A stretch of DNA of 19,775 bases from Bacteroidales bacterium. GTDB taxonomy: Bacteria; Bacteroidota; Bacteroidia; Bacteroidales; SM23-62. The DNA lies in assembly GCA_016783865.1 (NCBI GenBank), contig JADHVS010000065.1, forward strand, positions 1-19,775. The letters are read 5' to 3'. The notes beneath the pieces were generated by a model that saw nothing but the letters and a program-made list of their open reading frames with translations, had not been told where the DNA came from and searched no databases. The position numbers and the translations under genes were made by a program. Shown in pieces: positions 1 through 8,791 of the stretch; within the stretch, counting starts at the first letter, position 1; the number at the start of each line of letters is the position of its first letter.

Positions 1-1490
1 TCACCCTCATAACCCAGTTCAAGGCAATCGTTCCAATCGGCACTCAATCCACATGCCAGTCCATGAGAGCCAGACCTTTCAAGGTTAAACTCTATGGCTC
101 TCCTGAGATGACTTAGAACTGAATCTTCACCTTCGTCAGCATAAGGTAAAACTTTATTATAGAAGTCAATGTCTCCTGTTTCTTTCACCCAGGCAGGAAC
201 GGAATTAAACAGCCAGAGGCAATCATCCGACCGGTATTGCTCCTTTTTGGGTTGCGGCTCCTTCCCGGGATAATGAGCAAATGGTTTCACAACCGGCATG
301 GCTCCACCCGTCGAGACTTGTCCGGTGAGCATAAGTTCAATTCGCTCTTTTACCTCACCAGGAATGGTATGGGCAACACCAAGGAAATCCTGGACCGTAT
401 CCCTGTATCCAAGACCGTCTCTTTCTCCGGCATAAATAAGGCTGGCTGTCCGCGACCAGTAAAAAGTCATCAGGCAGTTAAATGGGCTCCACATATTCAT
501 CATGCTGTTAAATGAAGCATCGGGTGTTTCAATATGGAAGCCTTCCAGCCTGGTGTGCCAGTATGATATTAGCTTTTGAAGTTCATTCTTAACAACCTCC
601 GGATTGCCCAACTCTTTAACGGCTTGTTTTCCTTCTTCTTCCGCTTTGCCAATTCCCATCAGCACAACCAATTCCTTGTTTTCACCCGGTTCCAGGTCGA
701 TATCGGTTTGCAGCGTGGCACACCCATTATCTCCCGCAGCAAGAGAATTTCTGCATTTCCCTTCTTCAACAACCACGGGATTTGCATAGGTCCTGTATGG
801 CCCGAGAAATGCCTCCCTGTCGGTATCAAATCCTGCAATATCTCCGCCGGTAATTGTGAAGAAGGTGTGCCTGCCCTGGTCTTTTTCTTCAAAATTATCC
901 GGCATAGCAGGAATATTGACATTGGTACCGTGATCGATTATATTATCTATGCAAGACATCTTCAGGGTGTATTGCGTATATTGAAGATTGACCTGGTCAT
1001 CAATGGCATTCCAGTTACCGACATACTCCAGATAGGTAAAAAGGCTTAGTTTTCTTTTGACCTTATCCTTATTGGTAACTTTTACTAACCAGCATTCCAT
1101 TTCACGGTTAAGCGGCACGAAATAAGTTGTTTCAGTTTGAATGCCTGTATATTCCGAGGATATTTTAGTATATGCCGTCCCATGCCTGCACTCAGATTTG
1201 TAGCCCGACAATTCTTTGCCTGCCGGCTGCCATGATCCCGACCAGTAGTCTCCGGAATCCCTGTCGCGCAGATAAATATATTTACCGGGCTGGTCCATCG
1301 GGACCGAATTAAACCTGAGTCGTACAAACCGGCCCTGGGCAGCTGATTTATAGAATGAATATCCACCGGCATTATTAGTGATTACGGCTCCATATTCCCT
1401 GGTTCCCAAATAGTTGGACCATGATCTTGGAGTGGCAGGATTAGTGATTACATATTCCCTGTTCTCATCGTCAAAGTATCCGAATTGCAT
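1..1490 (-). CDS. GH94 glycoside phosphorylase (partial, 3' end beyond window)
   Basis: The minus strand is open from an ATG at 1490 to the window edge, giving 496 residues of a protein whose family is usually about 800. The N-terminus MQFGYFDDENREYVIT, followed by NYLG and AGGYSFYK, is the classic opening of GH94 cellobiose/chitobiose phosphorylases. Further in are YLRDRDSGDYWS, a GLGYRDTVQD segment and, at the edge, SADWNDCLELG, the motif region that holds the family's general acid Asp. GH94 enzymes cleave beta-linked disaccharides with phosphate to give a sugar 1-phosphate. The DWNDC form and overall pattern look closer to the chitobiose/cellobiose group, but the substrate cannot be fixed from sequence. 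There is no signal peptide, so it is probably cytoplasmic, which fits use of imported disaccharides. It is transcribed divergently from the DUF5916 gene. The frame stays open upstream of the ATG through a palindrome, but family alignment supports the ATG as the start. Confidence 0.9.
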   Translation of the reverse strand, partial: MQFGYFDDENREYVITNPATPRSWSNYLGTREYGAVITNNAGGYSFYKSAAQGRFVRLRFNSVPMDQPGKYIYLRDRDSGDYWSGSWQPAGKELSGYKSECRHGTAYTKISSEYTGIQTETTYFVPLNREMECWLVKVTNKDKVKRKLSLFTYLEYVGNWNAIDDQVNLQYTQYTLKMSCIDNIIDHGTNVNIPAMPDNFEEKDQGRHTFFTITGGDIAGFDTDREAFLGPYRTYANPVVVEEGKCRNSLAAGDNGCATLQTDIDLEPGENKELVVLMGIGKAEEEGKQAVKELGNPEVVKNELQKLISYWHTRLEGFHIETPDASFNSMMNMWSPFNCLMTFYWSRTASLIYAGERDGLGYRDTVQDFLGVAHTIPGEVKERIELMLTGQVSTGGAMPVVKPFAHYPGKEPQPKKEQYRSDDCLWLFNSVPAWVKETGDIDFYNKVLPYADEGEDSVLSHLRRAIEFNLERSGSHGLACGLSADWNDCLELGYEG

Positions 1491-1528
1491 ATCGTTATAG
1501 TTTTTCAGTTTGATATTGAAGCTCCTCG

Positions 1529-1546
1529 CCCCCGAGTACTCGGGGG
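1529..1546. repeat. Perfect 18-bp GC-rich palindrome in divergent intergenic region
   Basis: CCCCCGAGTACTCGGGGG reads the same on both strands. It lies 39 bp upstream of the GH94 start, in the 142-bp gap between the GH94 and DUF5916 genes. It is much more GC-rich than its AT-rich surroundings. It could be a hairpin in the GH94 leader, an operator, or the core of a dispersed repeat. No second copy was seen in this window. Confidence 0.65.
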
Positions 1547-1632
1547 AAATGCGCTCGCAGGATTCAAAGTCACCTGGGAGTTTTAAAATTAGTTAAAAAA
1601 TAACTTATCAAAATAATTATTAAACTTGTGAT

Positions 1633-3699
1633 ATGGGGTTCAGGCAAATCATTATATCATCTCTCCTCTCAGTAATATTCTCTTCATCCCTGCTTTGTCA
1701 AAAGACTATTGAAGCAGGATATTTGAAAACTCCTCCTGTTATGGATGGAATAATTTCTGCCGGGGAATGGATGGTGGTTGACTCAGCAACAGGATTCGTC
1801 CAGATGGAACCGCAAAAGGGTATGCCCGCAACAGAAATCACAACTGCATATGTGGGTTATGACCAGGAAAATATTTATGTGGCTCTAGTCAACTATTACA
1901 CTGATCCTGCTGATATCGTCGCCAGGTTGCAGCAGCGGGATGAGCTGACAAAGAATGATGACCTGGTGGCAGTCATTCTGGATACATATAACGACAAAAG
2001 AACCGCGTATGTTTTCTTTGTAAATGCACTGAATACCCAGATAGACATGCGGGTATCCGATGATGGCAGGAATATGGACCTGAACTGGGATACTGAATGG
2101 ATATCCGCTGTTCAGAAATCCGAACATGGATGGGTGGCTGAAATAACAATCCCCTTCAGAAGCATTACTTACAAAACCGGATCAGAAACATGGGGTATTA
2201 ACTTTGGCAGGATCATCCGGAGTAATTCCGAGACTTCTTACTGGTCCGGAGCGCTGAGTGATGACTTCAGGATCTCCCAGAGTGGCATTTTGCAAAACAT
2301 TGTTCCTCCTGAACAAAAAGCAAGGATCAGGCTGTTTCCATATGGGACATTGAGGTATGAAGACAGTGACCTTACCGGTGTGTATAATAAATGGAAACCT
2401 GACGCAGGACTGGATGCCGAGGCAGGAATCACTTCACAGCTTACGGGGAACCTGACCCTCAATCCCGATTTTGCTACGGTAGAGGGCGACCAGGAACAGA
2501 TCAATCTTACCCGGTGGGAGCTTAGTTTCCCGGAAAAAAGACATTTCTTCCGGGAAGGAAACGACATGTTCGGAACGCGCATTCAAACATTTTATTCAAG
2601 GCGTATCGGGGATATCAGTTATGGCGGAAAAATTACAGGCAAAGTTGGCGGCTTAAGCATGAATGTGCTGTCTGCCCATTCTTTAGATGAACCGGATAGT
2701 GCTGTAACCTCAGCCTGGTATTCTGCCATCAGGCTTAAGCAGGATGTATTAAAATCATCTTTTGTAGGTTTAACCTTGGTAGATAAGTCGTGGACCGGAG
2801 GATTTACCCGGTCGCTGAGTGCTGATTACCTGCTCAACCTGGGGAAAACATGGAAGCTAACCGGCCAGTATGTTGCAAGCTCACCTGGTGATTTACTTAC
2901 TCACAGTGCCTGGTTTACTAGGTTTGCAACAGAAAACAATTTATACCATTTTCATGTCCGGTACTCCAATACAGGAGAGAATTTCAGGGAGAATGTGAAC
3001 CAGACAGGATTTATCCGGGATGACGATATGCGGGAGTTGGACAGTGATGCAACCTACAAGTGGTGGCTGGAAGATAACTGGATCAAGTACATCAGTGTCT
3101 CTACAGTGAATAATATTTTCTGGAACCATGAGGGTACACTTCGGAGCTGGTTCGTAACGGAGAGCTTTCGCATATATCTTCAAAACAGGCTAAGTCTGGA
3201 TCTTTCTTATAACAATGAATTCAAACTGGATGAAAAGGAGTATTACAATCACCGCTGGGGAGCTGAGTTGGGATACAACACCGATGAATGGGCTTCCGCA
3301 AGTGTTTCACAATACTGGGGTAAAAACTACGACCGTGATTTCTACCTGACAACGGTTGGTGCCAGCATTAAACCACTTCCTAACCTGGCATTAGAGTATT
3401 CCTTAAATATCTTGAATTATGATCCCGATACGACTTACAGTTCGACTGTAATCAATGTCCTGTCAGCCACATATAATTTTACCAATGATCTATGGATCAG
3501 GGTTTTTGCCCAGAACAATACATCGGATGACCGTATCTATCTTTACAGTATGGCGGGGTGGCGCTTCAAACCTCCCTTTGGTGCACTGTATCTTATCTAT
3601 ACTTCCGACGACTGGGTCCAGATGCCCTATGAGGATAGAAAACAATCAAAGATCTTCTTTTTCAAACTCACCTACCCCATACTCATTGGAAAAGGTTAG
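1633..3699 (+). CDS. CBM9-like / DUF5916 domain protein, exported
   Basis: This is a 688-residue protein with a short N-terminal signal peptide (about residues 1-22, ending near SSLLCQ). Residues about 25-205 resemble the family 9 carbohydrate-binding-like fold found at the front of DUF5916 proteins: PPVMDGIISAGEWMVVDSATGF, then AYVGYDQENIYVAL, then NWDTEW and GWVAEITIPFRSI. The rest, about 225-688, is the DUF5916 region. It is rich in alternating aromatic/polar strands (for example YLIYTSDDWVQM near the end) and is likely an outer-membrane beta-barrel-like domain. The family is abundant in Bacteroidota but has no established function; a role in glycan or peptide handling at the cell surface is only an inference from the CBM9-like domain and the neighbouring phosphorylase. 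The start is the only ATG that keeps the signal peptide, and there is no Shine-Dalgarno sequence. Confidence 0.85.
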   Translation: MGFRQIIISSLLSVIFSSSLLCQKTIEAGYLKTPPVMDGIISAGEWMVVDSATGFVQMEPQKGMPATEITTAYVGYDQENIYVALVNYYTDPADIVARLQQRDELTKNDDLVAVILDTYNDKRTAYVFFVNALNTQIDMRVSDDGRNMDLNWDTEWISAVQKSEHGWVAEITIPFRSITYKTGSETWGINFGRIIRSNSETSYWSGALSDDFRISQSGILQNIVPPEQKARIRLFPYGTLRYEDSDLTGVYNKWKPDAGLDAEAGITSQLTGNLTLNPDFATVEGDQEQINLTRWELSFPEKRHFFREGNDMFGTRIQTFYSRRIGDISYGGKITGKVGGLSMNVLSAHSLDEPDSAVTSAWYSAIRLKQDVLKSSFVGLTLVDKSWTGGFTRSLSADYLLNLGKTWKLTGQYVASSPGDLLTHSAWFTRFATENNLYHFHVRYSNTGENFRENVNQTGFIRDDDMRELDSDATYKWWLEDNWIKYISVSTVNNIFWNHEGTLRSWFVTESFRIYLQNRLSLDLSYNNEFKLDEKEYYNHRWGAELGYNTDEWASASVSQYWGKNYDRDFYLTTVGASIKPLPNLALEYSLNILNYDPDTTYSSTVINVLSATYNFTNDLWIRVFAQNNTSDDRIYLYSMAGWRFKPPFGALYLIYTSDDWVQMPYEDRKQSKIFFFKLTYPILIGKG

Positions 3700-3728
3700 A
3701 TCACCTCCCACGCCCACACCCGCACTCT

Positions 3729-3760
3729 CGATTCACGACTCACGACTCACGATTCACGAT
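3729..3760. repeat. Heptanucleotide tandem repeat (CGAYTCA)n
   Basis: Four 7-bp units, CGATTCA, CGACTCA, CGACTCA and CGATTCA, follow the DUF5916 stop codon by about 30 bp and run into a T tract. They occupy the 3' intergenic space before the permease gene. No coding role is seen. The T tract could help termination but there is no clear stem. Confidence 0.8.
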
Positions 3761-3833
3761 TTTTTGTAACTTTATTCCCTGTTCGGCGTCATATTAATAT
3801 ATTTTCCTCTATCAACACCTTAATCATACCGGA

Positions 3834-6272
3834 ATGATTTTAAATATTCTGAAGGTTGCTATGCGTAACCTTATCCGACAATTCGGATATACCTCAATTA
3901 ATATCCTTGGACTGGCTATCGGACTGGCCAGTAGCATTTTAATTCTTCTGTACGTTGTCAATGAACTGACCTATGATACCTTTCACACAAAAGCTGAAAA
4001 CATTTACAGGGTAGGTGTGCAGGGACAGATGATGGGAAATGAACTCAACCAGGCTGTAACAGCTGCACCCATGATGGAAGCCATGCTGAATGACTACCCG
4101 GCCGTAGAGAATGCATGCAGGATCGCTGAATTTGGTGGCTGGCTGGTTCGAACCGGTGACAGGAAATTCAATGAAACAGAAGAAGATTTCATTTTTGCTG
4201 ATTCGAGCTTCTTTGAGATTTTCGACTTCAAGCTCAAAAAAGGCAATCCGGAAACTGCCCTCAGGAGTCCGAGAACGCTTGTTATGACGGAAAAATATGC
4301 CCGGAAATATTTCGGGGATGAAGATCCTATAGGACAGACACTCAGCGTAGAAGAAGATACGGTTATCTATACCGTAACAGGTATCCTTGAAAATGTTCCT
4401 GTGAACTCCCATTTCCATTTTGAAATGGTAGGGGCTATGAGTTCAGTAGCTCAAAGCAGGCAAACCAACTGGTTAAATCATAATTACTATACCTATATCT
4501 TACTGAATCCGGAGACTGACCTGTCAGCATTTGAGCCAAGCATGGATTCAATGATTTTCAAATATGTAGGTCCACTGATTGAGCAATTCATTGGTGTCAA
4601 CATTGAACAATTTACAGCGGCCGGTAATTCATTTGGATACTTCCTGCAACCCTTGCTTGATATTCACCTTCATTCTGATCTCCAGGTTGAAATTGAACCA
4701 AATGGCAATCCTGCCTATGTGTATATATTCTCCGTTATTGCCATTCTTATCCTGATCATTGCCTGTATCAATTTCATGAACCTCGCCACAGCACGTTCTA
4801 CTACAAGGTCAAGGGAAGTAGGTATCCGAAAGGTAGTGGGTTCTAGCAAATCTTTGCTGATCACCCAGTTCCTCACCGAATCTGTTATTCTCAGTATATT
4901 CTCTCTGATCCTTGCGGTAATCATTGTCTATTTTGTTATGCCTTTTTACAATAACCTGATCAGGCTTGAACTCAGTTTTGATATATTTCACAATTCCTAT
5001 ACGATACCTTTACTATTCCTGCTTGCAATACTGGTTGGCTTGCTAGCAGGAAGTTATCCGGCTTTTATCCTGGCCTCCTTCAAACCTGTATCAGTGCTGA
5101 AAACTGAAATGAAAGGAGGATCAAGTAAATCAACATTGAGAAGCCTGCTGGTTATTTTTCAATTTACAATTGCCATCGCTATACTGGTTGGCACATCGGT
5201 TGTATTCAGGCAATTGAGCTTTATGCAGAAAAAGGATCTTGGATTTGAGAAGGAAAATGTGCTGGTTATACGTCGGTCCGATGCCCTGGAGGAAAAAATT
5301 GATGCCTTCAAACAGGATCTGGTTCAACACGCCAATATAATTAGTGTGGCTAATTCAACCCATATCCCATCCACCAATTACTGGAATAATGCGCACTGGT
5401 TGGAGGGTCAGGACAAGAGTATAACGCTGTTATTAATGACCGGTTATACCAGTTATGAATACGCCGATGCACTGGATCTGAAGATCCTTGAAGGAAGGTA
5501 TTTCAGCCGCGACATGCCTACAGATTCAGCCGCTATAGTATTAAATGAAGCCGCTGTCAGGGTCCTTGGATTAACGGATCCCCTTAAGACCAGGTTTATG
5601 AATCCGGGTCAAACGCCTGAAGAGGATGAGTTCATGCAGGTCATTGGGATCGTCAAAGACTTTCATTATGAGTCACTCCACGAAGATATCCACCCCATGG
5701 CCCTGCATTTTATGCCGGGAAACTGGGAAGGATATATCATCATCAGGTTGGGGGATGGGAATATTCCCGCCACGATAGATTTTATCAGTCAGACATGGGA
5801 TGAATTCGGTGTGGATTATCCGTTGGACTATTTATGGCTCGAAGATGAGTTCAATAAACTATTTGATACCGACAGGCGGACAGGTCAGATATTGCTGGTG
5901 TTCTCCATCCTGTCTATCTTCATTTCATGTCTTGGACTGCTTGGACTGATATCCTATAGTACAACCCAACGCAACCAGGAAATTGGCATCAGAAAGGCCA
6001 TGGGATCTTCCTCAGGTCTGATTGTATTGCTGCTGACAAAAGAAACAGTCAGACTGATGCTTATTTCAGCACTGATTTCTGTACCGTTTTATTTTGGTGT
6101 GAAAGCCTGGTTGCAAAATTTTGCATACCATATCGCTTTTAACTGGATCTGGTATATTGTCATTCTGATTGTAGTAGCCATTGTGGTTTCGATCATTGCC
6201 ATACTTACCGTTAGTATACAGTCATACAGGGCAGCTGTGACCAATCCGGCGGAGAGCCTGAGGCAGGAGTAG
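3834..6272 (+). CDS. ABC transporter permease, MacB/FtsX type
   Basis: This 812-residue inner-membrane protein has the standard double FtsX layout of Bacteroidota permeases. A first membrane helix at about 21-43 is followed by a MacB-like periplasmic core domain (about 45-285). An FtsX module then has helices near 294-316, 345-372, 384-412 and 436-455, a second periplasmic domain follows, and a C-terminal FtsX module has helices near 685-705, 728-750 and 765-790. The cytoplasmic motif appears twice, as SREVGIRKVVGSSKS and NQEIGIRKAMGSSSG, as expected for an internal duplication. Such proteins work with a MacB-type ATPase in export or mechanotransmission, but no ATPase gene is nearby, so the substrate is unknown. 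The ATG at 3834 begins the typical N-terminus (MILNILKVAMRNLIRQ). It is apparently a single-gene unit. Confidence 0.9.
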   Translation: MILNILKVAMRNLIRQFGYTSINILGLAIGLASSILILLYVVNELTYDTFHTKAENIYRVGVQGQMMGNELNQAVTAAPMMEAMLNDYPAVENACRIAEFGGWLVRTGDRKFNETEEDFIFADSSFFEIFDFKLKKGNPETALRSPRTLVMTEKYARKYFGDEDPIGQTLSVEEDTVIYTVTGILENVPVNSHFHFEMVGAMSSVAQSRQTNWLNHNYYTYILLNPETDLSAFEPSMDSMIFKYVGPLIEQFIGVNIEQFTAAGNSFGYFLQPLLDIHLHSDLQVEIEPNGNPAYVYIFSVIAILILIIACINFMNLATARSTTRSREVGIRKVVGSSKSLLITQFLTESVILSIFSLILAVIIVYFVMPFYNNLIRLELSFDIFHNSYTIPLLFLLAILVGLLAGSYPAFILASFKPVSVLKTEMKGGSSKSTLRSLLVIFQFTIAIAILVGTSVVFRQLSFMQKKDLGFEKENVLVIRRSDALEEKIDAFKQDLVQHANIISVANSTHIPSTNYWNNAHWLEGQDKSITLLLMTGYTSYEYADALDLKILEGRYFSRDMPTDSAAIVLNEAAVRVLGLTDPLKTRFMNPGQTPEEDEFMQVIGIVKDFHYESLHEDIHPMALHFMPGNWEGYIIIRLGDGNIPATIDFISQTWDEFGVDYPLDYLWLEDEFNKLFDTDRRTGQILLVFSILSIFISCLGLLGLISYSTTQRNQEIGIRKAMGSSSGLIVLLLTKETVRLMLISALISVPFYFGVKAWLQNFAYHIAFNWIWYIVILIVVAIVVSIIAILTVSIQSYRAAVTNPAESLRQE

Positions 6273-6273
6273 G

Positions 6274-6370
6274 TTCATCGTTCATCGTTCATCGTTCGTC
6301 ATAATTCGTTATTTATAATTCATAATTCGTTATTCCCTTAACCCCTTAATCCCTCAAATCCTTAAATCCT
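6274..6370. repeat. Low-complexity intergenic repeats between convergent genes
   Basis: The gap between the permease stop and the kynureninase stop is almost wholly repetitive. It starts with heptads TTCATCG, TTCATCG and TTCGTCA, continues with alternating ATAATTCGTTAT-like words, and ends with a CCTTAACCCCTTAATCCCTC-type run. The last run is the reverse-strand counterpart of words seen at 10355-10403. No conventional terminator stem is obvious. Confidence 0.75.
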
Positions 6371-6375
6371 ATTCT

Positions 6376-7659
6376 TCACGTTACCAATGATCGCTCATCT
6401 GAGAATTGCTCATATTCTTTATTCTCAACAATTTCCTTAATCCTCTGAATAGCGAGGTATATTTCTTCGAAGCTTGTATAAATGGGGGCAATTCCCAACC
6501 TGATATTATCCGGTGTGCGGAAATCCGGGATGATCTTAATGTCGGGTGGTTCAGCCCCGATCATGGCCCGGTTGATCCGGTAAGCTTCCGGATGTCTTAC
6601 AGAGACATGCGAACCCCGTATATCCGGATTGCGTGGTGAGCCCAATTCAAAGCCCAGTGGCACCAGCCATTGATCAAAAAGATATATAAGATATTCTGTC
6701 ATTTGAACACTTTTCTTTCTCAGGTTCGACATGCCTGCTTCCAGATGCAGGTCTAATCCTGGTTCTATGGCCAGCAGGGAAAGAACAGGAGGCGTTCCTA
6801 CCTGGAACTTTTGCATACCGGTCGCAGCCGTGAAATCCAAATCAAAGGCAAAGGGATCAGATGAACCGAGCCAACCCCGGATAGGCTGCCTCAGCTTTTC
6901 CTGTAATTCCTTCCTGACAAAAAGAAATGCAGGAGCACCCGGTCCTCCATTCAGATATTTATATGTACATCCGACCGCCAGGTCAGCATCACAACCATTC
7001 AGGTCAACTTCCACCGAACCGACAGAATGACTGAGATCCCACAATGCCAGGGCACCCCTGTCATGCGCCGATTGGGTCAGCCACCTCATGTCATGTACAT
7101 AGGCACTCTTAAAACAGGTATGGGTCAGAGTAAGAAGGGCGGTATTATTATCCAGCAAAGATTCAATTGATGCCGCTTCAGTTATAATTCCATCCCTGGA
7201 TGAAGCAAGACAGATCTCATGACGGTTGCCCAACATGTCAATAATTCCCTGCATCACATAAAGGTCGGATGGGAAATTCAGGTCATCACTAACAATTTTG
7301 GTTCTGGCAGAATTGTGCTTCAATGCGGCTACGGCCAGCTTAAACAAATTGAGCGACGTCGCATCTGTAACAATCACCTCATCGGGTTTGGCCCCGATCA
7401 AACCTGCCAGCTTCCCTCCTATCCTGGCTGACGCTTCAATCCATCCTTCGTTCCAGCTCCTGATCAATCGTTCACCCCATTCCTTTTTAACAGCCTGATT
7501 GATAAGGTTTATGGATTCTTTGGGCAGACGGCCAAGCGAATTGCCATCCAGGTAGATCATATCGGCATCAGAAATGTAAAACTCATTTCTAAACCGGGCC
7601 AGGGCATCTGATGTATCCATATCCCTGGCGACCTTAACATCAGTTGAATTGAATTTCAT
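6376..7659 (-). CDS. kynU: Kynureninase
   Basis: This 427-residue PLP enzyme hydrolyses kynurenine to anthranilate and alanine (and 3-hydroxykynurenine to 3-hydroxyanthranilate) in the cytoplasm. Visible family marks are YLDGNSLG near the N-terminus, TDATSLNLFK for phosphate contact, WDLSHSVGS with the Asp expected to pair with the pyridine nitrogen (about residue 208), and GCTYKYLNGGPG with the PLP-binding Lys at about 234. Length and order match the family. The pattern (EWGERLIRSWNEGW) is closest to the compact proteobacterial-type KynU. I chose the ATG at 7659 (MKFNSTDV) because it fits the family N-terminus and has an A-rich leader; an in-frame GTG at 7707 would add 16 residues. No other kynurenine-pathway gene is adjacent, so its role in tryptophan breakdown or quinolinate/NAD synthesis is undetermined. 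It is divergent from the metallo-hydrolase gene. Confidence 0.93.
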   Translation of the reverse strand: MKFNSTDVKVARDMDTSDALARFRNEFYISDADMIYLDGNSLGRLPKESINLINQAVKKEWGERLIRSWNEGWIEASARIGGKLAGLIGAKPDEVIVTDATSLNLFKLAVAALKHNSARTKIVSDDLNFPSDLYVMQGIIDMLGNRHEICLASSRDGIITEAASIESLLDNNTALLTLTHTCFKSAYVHDMRWLTQSAHDRGALALWDLSHSVGSVEVDLNGCDADLAVGCTYKYLNGGPGAPAFLFVRKELQEKLRQPIRGWLGSSDPFAFDLDFTAATGMQKFQVGTPPVLSLLAIEPGLDLHLEAGMSNLRKKSVQMTEYLIYLFDQWLVPLGFELGSPRNPDIRGSHVSVRHPEAYRINRAMIGAEPPDIKIIPDFRTPDNIRLGIAPIYTSFEEIYLAIQRIKEIVENKEYEQFSDERSLVT

Positions 7660-7805
7660 TTTAATAAGCTGATTTATTGAACTAAGATAGGCTTTAGCCT
7701 TAAACACACCAACATTCAGTTGTGCATAATCTGATTTTGCTTACATGTTTTCCTTTTTGGTTAACTTTATTGAATTATTCTACTAATAACCAAATATTAT
7801 TATTC

Positions 7806-8672
7806 ATGATGAAAGTTAACCAACTCATGTTTCTCTTGGTGATACCATTATTCATTCAGCAAGCATCAGCCCAGGGACAGGAGACTTCACCTGTAAAATT
7901 AAAATTGATTTCCGGCAATGTTTATGAAATTCTCGATGGACGGGGATCAAATGGCGGTGCATATATCGGTGAAAATGGCATCCTGGTAATTGATGCTAAA
8001 ATGGACCAGGAATCTGTTGACCAGACCATCTCCGAATTACAAAAAATATCAGATATGCCAATCTTATATCTGGTAAATACACACAGTGATGGTGACCATA
8101 TCAACGGTAATCGTTATTTCCCCGAATCAATAACGATCGTTGCGCACGAAAACTGCCGGAACGACTTCTTCCTGCCAAAACGTGACGGATCTCCGTCGGA
8201 TTGGAATAATCCGGAACTGGCTCCATTCACCCCTGAATTGACTTTCTCAGAAAAAATGGATATCTACCTGGGCCCTGAAAAAGTGGAGCTCTGGTATTTT
8301 GGAATCGGGCACACTACAGGAGACATTGTTGTTTATTTTCCCGAAGAGAAAATCGCATTTCTGGGCGATCAATTATTCATTGAAAGGCCTCAGTTAATTC
8401 ACTCATACAAAGGGGGTAACTCATTTGAGCATGTGTCCACACTTACCAGGATGTTGGAAACATTGGATGCTGAGAAGTTTAGCAGCGGACATAGTGAAAT
8501 ATGTGACAAGGATGCCATCCTTAAACATATATCTGATATCCAGGAATATCAGAAGAAAGTGATTAAACTGGTTGAAAATAATAAAACCCTGGAGGAAGTA
8601 ATAGGCAACTTTGGTGAAAATGAAGCCAGGTTGGTTACATCAATTTATAATGAGGTTAAGGAGACCGATTAG
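7806..8672 (+). CDS. Exported metallo-beta-lactamase-fold hydrolase with variant metal motif
   Basis: This 288-residue protein starts at the first of two tandem ATG codons (MMKVNQLMFLL). Starting there gives a good signal peptide with an ASA-QG cleavage site after residue 22; an upstream in-frame start at 7722 would bury it. The MBL fold is clear: NTHSDGDHINGN at 92-103, GIGHTTGDIV with His169, AFLGDQLF with Asp188, and SGHSE with His229. The usual HxHxDH motif reads HSDGDH, so the second His is Asp. This is a periplasmic or secreted relative of the SoxH/quinoprotein-relay and beta-lactamase-like group; the substrate is unknown, and beta-lactamase activity should not be assumed. There is no operon partner: kynU is divergent and the next gene begins 119 bp downstream. 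Confidence 0.87.
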   Translation: MMKVNQLMFLLVIPLFIQQASAQGQETSPVKLKLISGNVYEILDGRGSNGGAYIGENGILVIDAKMDQESVDQTISELQKISDMPILYLVNTHSDGDHINGNRYFPESITIVAHENCRNDFFLPKRDGSPSDWNNPELAPFTPELTFSEKMDIYLGPEKVELWYFGIGHTTGDIVVYFPEEKIAFLGDQLFIERPQLIHSYKGGNSFEHVSTLTRMLETLDAEKFSSGHSEICDKDAILKHISDIQEYQKKVIKLVENNKTLEEVIGNFGENEARLVTSIYNEVKETD

Positions 8673-8791
8673 TGATATTCTGCGATTATTCATCAACTTA
8701 AAAAAATATTTATCCTGAAACTTTATTTGAATGAGCAGACTTTCAGGAATTAGAATTTTACTTATCTTGATTCCTGATATAAATCCATTTA

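Noticed and set aside
576..1049. Plus-strand frames of up to 157 codons within 1-1372, and minus frames at 659-922 and 1085-1372
   Set aside because: They lie over the GH94 gene in other phases; the continuous minus-strand frame with GH94 motifs explains this DNA.
7660..7707. Upstream GTG start extending kynureninase by 16 residues
   Set aside because: The extra residues do not match the family N-terminus, and the internal ATG has a better A-rich leader. It remains possible.
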